Assembly: GCA_004293295.1 (NCBI GenBank)
Contig: RDYC01000095.1
Coordinates: forward strand, 1-5,045
Reading direction: 5' to 3'
DNA: 5,045 nucleotides
DNA from: Bacteroidota bacterium
GTDB taxonomy: Bacteria; Bacteroidota; Bacteroidia; UKL13-3
Position 1 is the stretch's first letter. Each line of letters begins with the position of its first letter. A program made the position numbers and the translations under genes. A model generated the notes under the pieces. That model worked only from the letters and a program-made list of their open reading frames with translations. It did not search any database and had not been told where the DNA came from. Positions 1 through 5,045 of this stretch are shown in pieces.

Positions 1-1
1 C

Positions 2-511
2 CAATATGCTTACGGATCTGTTCCAAAACTGGATAAGGATGCGTTTGTAACCGCAAAAGTATCAGGCAATGATTTGGTAAACCAAGTGAGTGGCGAAGCC
101 AATGTTTATTATGATGGTGGTTTTATAGGTAAAACCTTTATCAATGGAACCACAAGCGATTCCATGTTAATTTCTTTAGGCAGAGATAAACGCATACAAA
201 TTCAACGTAAATTGTTGAAAGATTTTAGCAGCAGCACCTATGTAGGTGGTAATAAAAAAGAACTCAATACTTGGGAAATTAGCATTAGAAATACCCGCAA
301 AGAACCTATAACCATTGTTATTGAAGACCAAATTCCGGTAAGTACTGATAAAGAAATTGAGGTTAAACTCCTTCAACCGGGAAACGCAACCTTTGACGAA
401 ACTACCGGAAAACTCAGTTGGACGATAACACTTGAAGCCGAAAAATCAACCTTGGTAAGGTTTAGCTTTGAAGTGAAGTATCCCAAAGAAAAAGTGCTTA
501 ATGGCTATTAA
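2..511 (+). CDS. DUF4139 domain protein (MuiA-like), C-terminal part, 5' truncated
   Basis: The open frame runs from base 2 to the TAA at 509-511, giving 169 residues, and has no start in the window, so the gene begins upstream. A TTG at 74 is in frame but is internal: the residues before it (PKLDKDAFVTAKV) are already typical of the domain. Recognisable pieces in order are PKLDKDAF, GEANVYYDGGFIGKT, LGRDKRIQIQRK, a KKE...WEISIRNTRKEP strand pair, IVIEDQIPVS, and a final TGKLSWTI...VRFSFEVKYPKEK. This is the C-terminal beta-rich half of the DUF4139 / mucoidy-inhibitor MuiA family. In Bacteroidota these are usually exported proteins of about 500-650 residues with an N-terminal DUF4140 domain and a coiled coil, all of which would lie outside this window. 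The biochemical role is unknown; the MuiA name comes from a mucoidy phenotype and does not define an activity. The family call is confident, the function is not. Confidence 0.88.
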   Translation, partial: QYAYGSVPKLDKDAFVTAKVSGNDLVNQVSGEANVYYDGGFIGKTFINGTTSDSMLISLGRDKRIQIQRKLLKDFSSSTYVGGNKKELNTWEISIRNTRKEPITIVIEDQIPVSTDKEIEVKLLQPGNATFDETTGKLSWTITLEAEKSTLVRFSFEVKYPKEKVLNGY

Positions 512-579
512 GCTTTTATTGGTGTAGCCGTTAAGTTAATAATTTAGAAAAAACATAGCCATGCTTTAATTGGTTTAAG

Positions 580-588
580 TACTTTTGC
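580..588 (+). promoter_or_regulatory. Bacteroidota -7 promoter box (TACTTTTGC) before GH3 gene
   Basis: TACTTTTG at 580-587 matches the Bacteroidota primary sigma factor -7 consensus TAnnTTTG exactly and is followed by C. I see no TTTG or TTG at the usual spacing upstream (about 19 bases, near 557-560), so the -33 half is weak. The G of the box is 6 bases before the ATG at 593, so transcription would start at or within a base or two of the start codon. The same TACTTTTGCA string recurs before rseP, which supports it being a real element. Confidence 0.6.
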
Positions 589-592
589 AACT

Positions 593-2104
593 ATGGGTTT
601 AAAATCTTTACTGGCAAAACCTTTTGCCAAATACATTACAAAAAAGGTAAAGAAAGATGCTTCTATTGCTTTAGTAAAGCAACAACAAATTTTTAATACC
701 CTCATAGCTACTGCAAAAAACACCGCTTTTGGCACCGACCATAAATTTTCATCTGTTAAAACCTATGAGGATTTTAAGCAACAAGTTCCTGTTAGGGATT
801 ACGAGGGTTTAAAACACTACTTTGATAGAACAGCCAATGGAGAAGCCAACGTGCTTTGGCCCGGTAAACCAATCTATTTAGCAAAAACAAGCGGAACAAC
901 ATCGGGTGTTAAATACATTCCAATCACCAAAGATTCCATTCCCTATCACATCAACTCCGCACGCAATGCACTATTGGGTTATATTGCAGAAACCGGTCAT
1001 GCTGATTTTGTTGATGGCAAACTAATTTTCTTGTCAGGAAGCCCTGCCTTGGATAAAAAAAATGGGATACTAACAGGCCGTTTAAGTGGCATTGTAAACC
1101 ACCACGTACCAGGTTATTTAAGAGGCAACCAAATGCCCAGCTATCAAACCAATTGCATTGATGATTGGGAACAAAAAGTAAGGGCCATTGTGCAAGAAAC
1201 ATTGCATGAAAACATGACCCTGATTAGCGGCATTCCGCCTTGGGTGCAAATGTATTTTGACTTACTTACTGAACTGAACAAAGGACAAAAAATAAAAGAC
1301 ATTTTCCCTAATTTTTCCTTGTTTGTTTATGGTGGGGTTAACTTTGAGCCTTACCGCAAAAAAATAGAAGAAAGCATTGGCAGAAAAATAAACACCATAG
1401 AAACCTACCCTGCAAGTGAAGGTTTTATTGCCTATCAGGATAGCCAACGCGAAAAGGGGCTTTTATTGTTAACCAATAATGGCATGTTTTATGAGTTTAT
1501 TCCAGTAGAAGAATTTTTTAATGAAAACCCTACCCGGATAAGCCTGAAAGATGTTGAGTTAAACACCAATTATGTATTGATTTTAAACACCAATGCGGGT
1601 TTGTTTGGCTACAACATTGGCGATACTGTTAAATTCATTTCAAAAAACCCTTACCGCATTTTGGTAACCGGTAGAATCAAACATTATATCTCAGCATTTG
1701 GTGAACACGTAATTGGTGAAGAGGTAGAGCATGCATTGCTTTATGCGGCCAAAGAAACAGGTGTTGAAATTACAGAGTTTACGGTTGCCCCACAGGTTAA
1801 TCCACCAAACAAGGGTTTACCATACCATGAGTGGTTTGTAGAGTTTAACAAAAAGCCCAATAGTTTGGACGCCTTTGCGTTGAAAGTAGATGAGGCATTG
1901 CAACAAAAAAACATTTATTACAAAGATTTAATTGCTGGTGGCATATTACGTCCCCTTGTGCTTCGCTCCTTAAAAAAGACCGCATTTGTTGAATACATGA
2001 AAAGCGAAGGAAAACTTGGTGGGCAAAACAAAGTACCCCGATTAAGCAACGACCGTAATATTGCCGATAAATTAACGCCTTACATAGAAAGTCAGCCAAA
2101 ATAA
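593..2104 (+). CDS. GH3 auxin-responsive promoter family protein (acyl-adenylating enzyme)
   Basis: This 503-residue protein has the usual length and motif order of bacterial GH3 proteins, which belong to the ANL adenylating superfamily. The ATP/phosphate-binding loop is TSGTTSG at residues 99-105 (AKTSGTTSGVKYIP). The second motif, YPASEG, is at 272-277, just after LFVYGGVNFEPY. The third is GYNIGDTVKF with Asp344, followed by the hinge GRIKHYISAFGEHV from Gly360, leading into the small C-terminal domain. There is no signal peptide or membrane helix, so it should be cytoplasmic. Plant GH3 enzymes activate jasmonate or auxin as acyl-AMP and conjugate them to amino acids. The substrates of bacterial homologues are unknown, so only an acyl-acid amido synthetase-like chemistry can be inferred. 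The ATG at 593 is chosen because the hydrophobic/basic N-terminus fits the family and a promoter box lies just upstream. A small membrane-protein gene follows after 5 bases. Confidence 0.93.
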   Translation: MGLKSLLAKPFAKYITKKVKKDASIALVKQQQIFNTLIATAKNTAFGTDHKFSSVKTYEDFKQQVPVRDYEGLKHYFDRTANGEANVLWPGKPIYLAKTSGTTSGVKYIPITKDSIPYHINSARNALLGYIAETGHADFVDGKLIFLSGSPALDKKNGILTGRLSGIVNHHVPGYLRGNQMPSYQTNCIDDWEQKVRAIVQETLHENMTLISGIPPWVQMYFDLLTELNKGQKIKDIFPNFSLFVYGGVNFEPYRKKIEESIGRKINTIETYPASEGFIAYQDSQREKGLLLLTNNGMFYEFIPVEEFFNENPTRISLKDVELNTNYVLILNTNAGLFGYNIGDTVKFISKNPYRILVTGRIKHYISAFGEHVIGEEVEHALLYAAKETGVEITEFTVAPQVNPPNKGLPYHEWFVEFNKKPNSLDAFALKVDEALQQKNIYYKDLIAGGILRPLVLRSLKKTAFVEYMKSEGKLGGQNKVPRLSNDRNIADKLTPYIESQPK

Positions 2105-2109
2105 CGCAT

Positions 2110-2337
2110 TTGAAATTCAGATTAATTTTACATATCGCGCTCTTGCTTGTTTTCTTTGCCTCAATTGCCACCCTCAATTGGCTTTCACACGCTGATATTG
2201 CCCACTTAACACCAGAAAACAAAAGGTGGTTAAATGCAAACAAAACAATAATTACCCAAACAATTATTGGCATAAATCTTATATTGTTGCTTTATTTTAT
2301 AATTACTTATTTGCGCACATTGTTTCATTATAAATAA
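2110..2337 (+). CDS. small two-helix membrane protein, unknown function
   Basis: The frame encodes 75 residues from a TTG start 5 bases after the GH3 stop. No ATG is available near the N-terminus, so TTG at 2110 is the best start. It places a single Lys-Phe-Arg basic cap before a hydrophobic segment at about residues 4-24 (LILHIALLLVFFASIA...). A polar middle stretch follows (about 28-46, with HLTPENKRWLNANK), then a second hydrophobic helix at about 48-66 (IIGINLILLLYFIITY) and a short basic tail. This is a helical hairpin inner-membrane protein; two Trp sit at the membrane/loop edges. I do not recognise the family. The tight spacing suggests co-transcription and possibly translational coupling with the GH3 gene. 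It is probably real because the hydrophobicity pattern is orderly and the frame fills nearly the whole gap between GH3 and dxr. The opposite strand also has an open frame here, but it overlaps the GH3 gene and looks like a shadow. Confidence 0.62.
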   Translation: MKFRLILHIALLLVFFASIATLNWLSHADIAHLTPENKRWLNANKTIITQTIIGINLILLLYFIITYLRTLFHYK

Positions 2338-2353
2338 ACGCTACGTACCTTGC
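2320..2353 (+). promoter_or_regulatory. possible Bacteroidota promoter for dxr
   Basis: TACCTTGC at 2346-2353 resembles the TAnnTTTG -7 box but is one T short. TTG at 2320-2322 could act as the -33 element with a 23-base spacer, at the long end of what is seen in Bacteroidota. The predicted transcription start would be about 2356-2358, a few bases before the ATG at 2362. The -33 part overlaps the end of the preceding small gene. The match is imperfect, so dxr could instead be read from the GH3 transcript. Confidence 0.35.
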
Positions 2354-2361
2354 TTGTTGAT

Positions 2362-3516
2362 ATGACACCAAAAAAAAAGATTGCGATACTTGGTAGTACA
2401 GGTTCCATTGGCACCCAAGCCTTGGAAATTGCCCGCGAACAAAAAGAGCGCATTAGCATTGAAGTGCTAACGGCTAACTCAAATGCAGACCTGTTAATTG
2501 CTCAAGCAAAGGAGTTTAACCCCAACCATGTGGTTATTGCTGATGAAAGTAAGTACCTGCAAGTAAAAGAAGCATTGGCCAATGATGATATTAAAGTATT
2601 TGCAGGCAGTAAATCCATTGCAGAAGTAATGGAAATTACCTCTGCCGATACTGTACTTACTGCAATGGTTGGATATAGTGGACTATTACCAACTATAAAG
2701 GCCATTGAAAACAAAAAACGCATTGCTTTGGCCAACAAAGAAACCTTGGTTGTGGCCGGAGAACTAATCACATCCTTGTGTTTGGAAAACAAAGTAAATT
2801 TGATTCCTGTTGATTCAGAACATTCGGCAATTTTTCAGTGTTTAGTGGGTGAAGACTTAGACACCATAGATAAAATAATTCTTACCGCAAGTGGTGGACC
2901 CTTTAGGGGAAAAACAAGAAAAGACTTGGCCAATATTACCAAAGCTCAGGCACTTAAACATCCCAATTGGAGCATGGGTGCAAAAATCACCATTGACTCT
3001 GCAACACTCATGAATAAAGGCCTTGAAGTGATTGAAGCCAAATGGTTATTTGGGGTTAAAGGCTCGCAAATTAAAGCAGTGGTTCACCCCCAAAGCATTA
3101 TACACAGCATGGTTGAATTTAATGATGGAAGCATTAAAGCCCAAATGGGGTTACCGGATATGAAACTACCCATCCATTATGCCTTCTTTTTTCCAGAGCG
3201 TGTAAAAACGGAGTTTAAGCGAATGAGTTTTACTGAAACAAACACCTTAACTTTTGAAGAACCGGATCAAGAAACTTTCCGCAACTTATTCTTAGCTTAT
3301 GAAGCCATGAATAAAGGTGGAAATATGGCTTGTATATTAAACGCAGCCAACGAAATTGCTGTTGATGCCTTTTTACAAGATAAAATAGGCTTTTTACAAA
3401 TTGCTGAACTCAACGAAAAATGTATGAATTTGGTAAAATATATGGCAAACCCAACCCTAAACGACTACATTGAAACAGATACGGAAACACGTAAAATTGC
3501 GTTATCATTGCTTTAA
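2362..3516 (+). CDS. dxr: 1-deoxy-D-xylulose 5-phosphate reductoisomerase
   Basis: Dxr (IspC) converts 1-deoxy-D-xylulose 5-phosphate to 2-C-methyl-D-erythritol 4-phosphate with NADPH and a divalent metal, the first committed step of the MEP isoprenoid pathway, in the cytoplasm. The 384-residue protein is full length for the family. The NADPH-binding loop GSTGSIG is at residues 11-17, preceded by KKKIAIL. ALANKETLVVAGE marks the conserved cofactor/substrate region. The metal-binding acidic residues are Asp151 and Glu153 in PVDSEHSAIFQ, and Glu222 in NKGLEVIEAKW; Ser152 lies between the first two. His200 in HPNWSMG and Asn218-Lys219 contribute to substrate binding. HPQSIIHSMVEFNDGS and NAANEIAVDAF are also present. 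ATG at 2362 is preferred over an in-frame TTG at 2350, because it leaves the normal short Lys-rich N-terminus and because that TTG sits inside the putative promoter box. No key residue is missing. Confidence 0.97.
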   Translation: MTPKKKIAILGSTGSIGTQALEIAREQKERISIEVLTANSNADLLIAQAKEFNPNHVVIADESKYLQVKEALANDDIKVFAGSKSIAEVMEITSADTVLTAMVGYSGLLPTIKAIENKKRIALANKETLVVAGELITSLCLENKVNLIPVDSEHSAIFQCLVGEDLDTIDKIILTASGGPFRGKTRKDLANITKAQALKHPNWSMGAKITIDSATLMNKGLEVIEAKWLFGVKGSQIKAVVHPQSIIHSMVEFNDGSIKAQMGLPDMKLPIHYAFFFPERVKTEFKRMSFTETNTLTFEEPDQETFRNLFLAYEAMNKGGNMACILNAANEIAVDAFLQDKIGFLQIAELNEKCMNLVKYMANPTLNDYIETDTETRKIALSLL

Positions 3517-3564
3517 CGGGTAACCTGCTCTATATTAAACCGTTGAAGCGCAATAAAATTTGAG

Positions 3565-3597
3565 TGTTCATCTGTGGCAATAATCCCCTACTTTTGC
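3565..3597 (+). promoter_or_regulatory. Bacteroidota promoter (TACTTTTGC) before rseP
   Basis: TACTTTTG at 3589-3596 is an exact match to the TAnnTTTG -7 consensus, followed by C. TGTT at 3565-3568 lies 20 bases upstream and is a weak -33 candidate; a better TTTG at 3559-3562 is 26 bases away, which is too far for the usual spacing. Transcription would begin near 3600-3601, giving an A-rich leader of about 20 bases (AATCAAAAATAATAC) before the ATG at 3621, with no Shine-Dalgarno sequence, as is normal in Bacteroidota. The 104-base gap after dxr holds no other feature I can support. Confidence 0.6.
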
Positions 3598-3620
3598 ACC
3601 ACCTTAATCAAAAATAATAC

Positions 3621-4319
3621 ATGCAAGGATTAATTATGGCGGCCCAACTGATAACGGGCATTTCAATATTGGTAATTTTACACGAACTTGGCCACTTTTG
3701 GGCAGCAAGAGCCTTTGGCATAAAAGTAGAGAAGTTTTACCTTTTTTTTGATGCTTGGGGTAAAAAGCTATTCAGTATAAAAATTGGCGAAACAGAATAC
3801 GGTATTGGTTGGCTACCCTTAGGTGGCTATGTGAAAATTGCCGGAATGATAGATGAAAGCATGGACACAGAAGCCATGGCTAAGCCTGCAGAACCTTGGG
3901 AATTTAGAAGTAAACCAGCTTGGCAAAGATTAATCGTAATGGTTGGGGGAGTTGTAATGAACGTGATTGCGGGTATCATAATTTTTGCTGCAATAAAGTT
4001 TACTTACGGTGAAGAAAACTTGCTCAACAAATCGCTAAAACATGGGATCGTTCCAAATGAATTGGCTAAAAGTTATGGCTTTAAAACAGGCGACCAACTA
4101 ATTGGTGTTAATGGTAAAACCATCGTATACTTTAACGATGCCCTGAATAGTGAAATTCTACTAGGACAAAAGCCACCTATGTATGCCATCAATAGAAATG
4201 GAGTGGATACCACCATTACTTTTCCTGACAACTACCTTGATCAGTTGACAAAAGCAAAGCGAGGTACCTTGTTTATGCCACGCATGCATCTTCAAGTCCT
4301 GCCGAAGATGCCGGGTTAA
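3621..4319 (+). CDS. rseP: RseP N-terminal half: HExxH helix, second helix, PDZ1
   Basis: This frame gives 232 residues. Helix 1 at about residues 8-26 contains the zinc-binding motif HELGH at 21-25. It is followed by the family signature FGIKVEKFYLFFDAWG, and by WLPLGGYVKIAGMIDE, the conserved membrane re-entrant region. Helix 2 is at about 104-124 (LIVMVGGVVMNVIAGIIIF, with the conserved GGVxMN). A PDZ domain spans about 128-215, recognisable by LAKSYGFKTGDQLIGVNGK. The last credible family residues are PRMHLQV; the final LPKMPG before the TAA at 4317 is out-of-frame sequence. I chose ATG 3621 because MQGLIMAAQL matches the normal N-terminus and follows the promoter; ATG 3636 would remove part of it. 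Alone, this half lacks the catalytic Asp and could not be an active protease. Confidence 0.9.
   Translation: MQGLIMAAQLITGISILVILHELGHFWAARAFGIKVEKFYLFFDAWGKKLFSIKIGETEYGIGWLPLGGYVKIAGMIDESMDTEAMAKPAEPWEFRSKPAWQRLIVMVGGVVMNVIAGIIIFAAIKFTYGEENLLNKSLKHGIVPNELAKSYGFKTGDQLIGVNGKTIVYFNDALNSEILLGQKPPMYAINRNGVDTTITFPDNYLDQLTKAKRGTLFMPRMHLQVLPKMPG
4286..4311 (+). repeat. perfect 8-bp inverted repeat at the rseP frameshift
   Basis: GCATCTTC (4286-4293) and GAAGATGC (4304-4311) are exact reverse complements separated by a 10-base loop, AAGTCCTGCC. The stem could form a hairpin in DNA or RNA. There is no T-run after it, so it is not a terminator. It lies exactly where the RseP reading frame changes, so it may have promoted a deletion or a sequencing/assembly slip. 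Chance occurrence is possible. Confidence 0.7.
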
Positions 4320-4339
4320 AACCCAATGACCACATCATT

Positions 4340-4927
4340 ATGGTTGATTCAGTGCCTACTATTTGTTATGATGAATTTCAGCCCGCTTTAAAACAAAAGG
4401 CAGGCCAACAAGCAATATTAACCACTGTTAGAGGTAATGATACGATAAGTTTAACTGTTAAAGTAAGTAAGGACAGTACCATCGGTTTCTACCCTTATGA
4501 TATGACATGGCAGATTGATACCACGAAGTACTCATTAATGCAAGCCATTCCAGCAGGAGCAAATGAAGCTTACCAAACCATTTATAACCAAATAGCCGGT
4601 TGGGGTAAAATTTTTAATGGAGACATCGCAGTAAGTAAAGCTGTGCAAGGCCCAATCGGGATTGCCAAATTTTATGGCCCAACATGGGATTGGCTAAATT
4701 TTTGGTTAATGACTGCCTTAATTTCTCTTGGGCTTGCCTTTATGAATATTTTACCAATACCGGCATTAGACGGTGGGCATGTGGTATTACTTTTATTGGA
4801 AATGATTACCGGAAAACCATTAACCACAAAGGCAATGGAAAGAATTCAAACTGTTGGAATGGTTATTTTACTTTCTCTTATGGTACTCATTTTTGGCAAT
4901 GACATTATTGGTTTATTTATTAAATAA
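4340..4927 (+). CDS. rseP: RseP C-terminal half: PDZ2 remainder, LDGG motif, last helices
   Basis: ATG 4340 is only the first ATG in this frame and not a natural start: family sequence (SSPAEDAGLKPNDHII) is readable from about 4292, and the frame is open back to 4241. From 4340 there are 195 residues. They cover the rest of PDZ2, then KAVQGPIGIAKFYG, a characteristic RseP motif. A helix follows at about 117-140 leading into MNILPIPALDGGH, where Asp144 of this fragment is the third zinc/catalytic ligand (the LDG motif). A final helix at about 170-192 ends in IIGLFIK. No further stops or frame changes occur, so this half shows no sign of long-term decay. The next gene begins 1 base after the stop. 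Confidence 0.85.
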   Translation: MVDSVPTICYDEFQPALKQKAGQQAILTTVRGNDTISLTVKVSKDSTIGFYPYDMTWQIDTTKYSLMQAIPAGANEAYQTIYNQIAGWGKIFNGDIAVSKAVQGPIGIAKFYGPTWDWLNFWLMTALISLGLAFMNILPIPALDGGHVVLLLLEMITGKPLTTKAMERIQTVGMVILLSLMVLIFGNDIIGLFIK

Positions 4928-4928
4928 T

Positions 4929-5045
4929 ATGCTTAGGAAAAGTTTCATTTTCAGTTGGGCGATATTAACTTGCTTTCGGCTTTTTGCACAACAAGACAGC
5001 ACAGGTGCACAATTGAAGATATTACTGATACCTTATTCAAGCATG
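4929..5045 (+). CDS. exported protein, N-terminus only (3' truncated), unknown function
   Basis: An ATG 1 base after the rseP stop opens a frame that continues to the end of the window (39 codons, no stop). The first 20 residues look like a signal peptide: a basic N-region (MLRKS), a hydrophobic core (FIFSWAILTCFRLF) and an FA-QQ junction with predicted cleavage after Ala20. A Cys at 16 is within the core and has no lipobox spacing, so signal peptidase I rather than lipoprotein processing is likely. The mature start is QQDSTGAQLKILLIPYSSM, where KILLIPY looks like the first beta strand of a domain. I cannot assign a family from this much sequence. The 1-base gap implies co-transcription and probable translational coupling with rseP. 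Confidence 0.7.
   Translation, partial: MLRKSFIFSWAILTCFRLFAQQDSTGAQLKILLIPYSSM

Larger units (their letters stand above)
3621..4927 (+). pseudogene. rseP: rseP site-2 intramembrane metalloprotease, split by a frameshift
   Basis: Taken together, the two adjacent frames make one RseP-type zinc protease of about 440 residues, close to the usual length for Bacteroidota RseP. RseP cleaves transmembrane segments in the inner membrane, classically membrane anti-sigma factors already trimmed on the outer side, and also remnant signal peptides. The upstream frame carries HExxH, the first two helices and PDZ1. The downstream frame carries PDZ2, the second catalytic motif and the last helices. The family match leaves the first frame at about 4298 and resumes in the -1 frame by about 4292, so the break lies in the linker entering PDZ2. 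A loss of 3n+1 bases would explain it. I call the gene disrupted as written. The intact halves and the importance of this protease in many bacteria make a sequence or assembly error quite possible, in which case this is one functional CDS. Confidence 0.85.

Noticed and set aside
503..530. Possible terminator after the DUF4139 gene (GGCTA ... TAGCC)
   Set aside because: The stem is only 5 bp with an 18-base loop and no T-run follows, so it is not credible as an intrinsic terminator.
951..1202. 83-codon minus-strand frame inside GH3
   Set aside because: It is fully contained in conserved GH3 coding sequence and the product has no domain features.
1845..2273. 142-codon open frame on the minus strand
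   Set aside because: It overlaps the conserved C-terminal domain of GH3 and the small membrane gene, is Cys-rich with no recognisable domain, and has no promoter-like element. It is a shadow frame.
3514..3544. Possible terminator after dxr (AACGG ... CCGTT)
   Set aside because: The stem is 5 bp with a loop of about 20 bases and no T-tract after it. It is likely chance.
4241..4319. Programmed -1 ribosomal frameshifting to join the two rseP frames
   Set aside because: The direction (-1) and a downstream stem would suit it. However, no slippery heptamer lies where the family match switches (about 4287-4300), and some expected linker residues are missing whatever the frame. An AAA slip near 4250 would come too early, because the upstream frame still matches RseP up to PRMHLQV.
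4684..4902. 72-codon + strand frame within the rseP 3' half
   Set aside because: It lies entirely inside the well-conserved LDGG-containing region of RseP in another frame, and its product is low quality (Asn/Cys/Trp rich).

Overview
The window looks like ordinary chromosomal DNA from a member of the Bacteroidota, probably a Chitinophagales- or Sphingobacteriales-like lineage. The evidence is AT-rich coding sequence, no Shine-Dalgarno motifs before the starts, upstream elements resembling the Bacteroidota sigma factor -7 box (TAnnTTTG), and protein families typical of the phylum (DUF4139/MuiA-like, bacterial GH3, and dxr next to rseP). All genes are on the + strand and closely packed. I see no RNA genes, CRISPR arrays, insertion sequences or phage genes.

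Layout. Positions 2-511 hold the C-terminal part of a DUF4139 (mucoidy inhibitor MuiA-like) protein that begins upstream. An 81-base gap carries a TACTTTTG promoter box ending 6 bases before the ATG of a GH3-family acyl-adenylating enzyme (593-2104). Five bases after its stop is a small two-helix membrane protein (2110-2337, TTG start). Next is dxr/ispC (2362-3516), which makes MEP in the non-mevalonate isoprenoid pathway. After a 104-base gap with a second TACTTTTG box comes rseP (3621-4927), a site-2 intramembrane metalloprotease. It is split by a frameshift in the linker between its two PDZ domains. One base after rseP a signal-peptide-bearing gene starts (4929) and runs off the end.

How the genes work together. 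dxr next to rseP is an arrangement I recall from other Bacteroidota, and the two have no obvious biochemical link. GH3 and the small membrane gene probably share a transcript. rseP and the last gene probably share another.

The main oddity is the interrupted rseP. Both halves are well preserved and together give about the family's usual length, with both parts of the active site present. The break is therefore either very recent or a sequence/assembly error. It lies on a perfect 8-bp inverted repeat, and a short stretch there reads as plausible RseP sequence in both frames, which points to a small deletion. I found no convincing evidence of a previously undescribed system.
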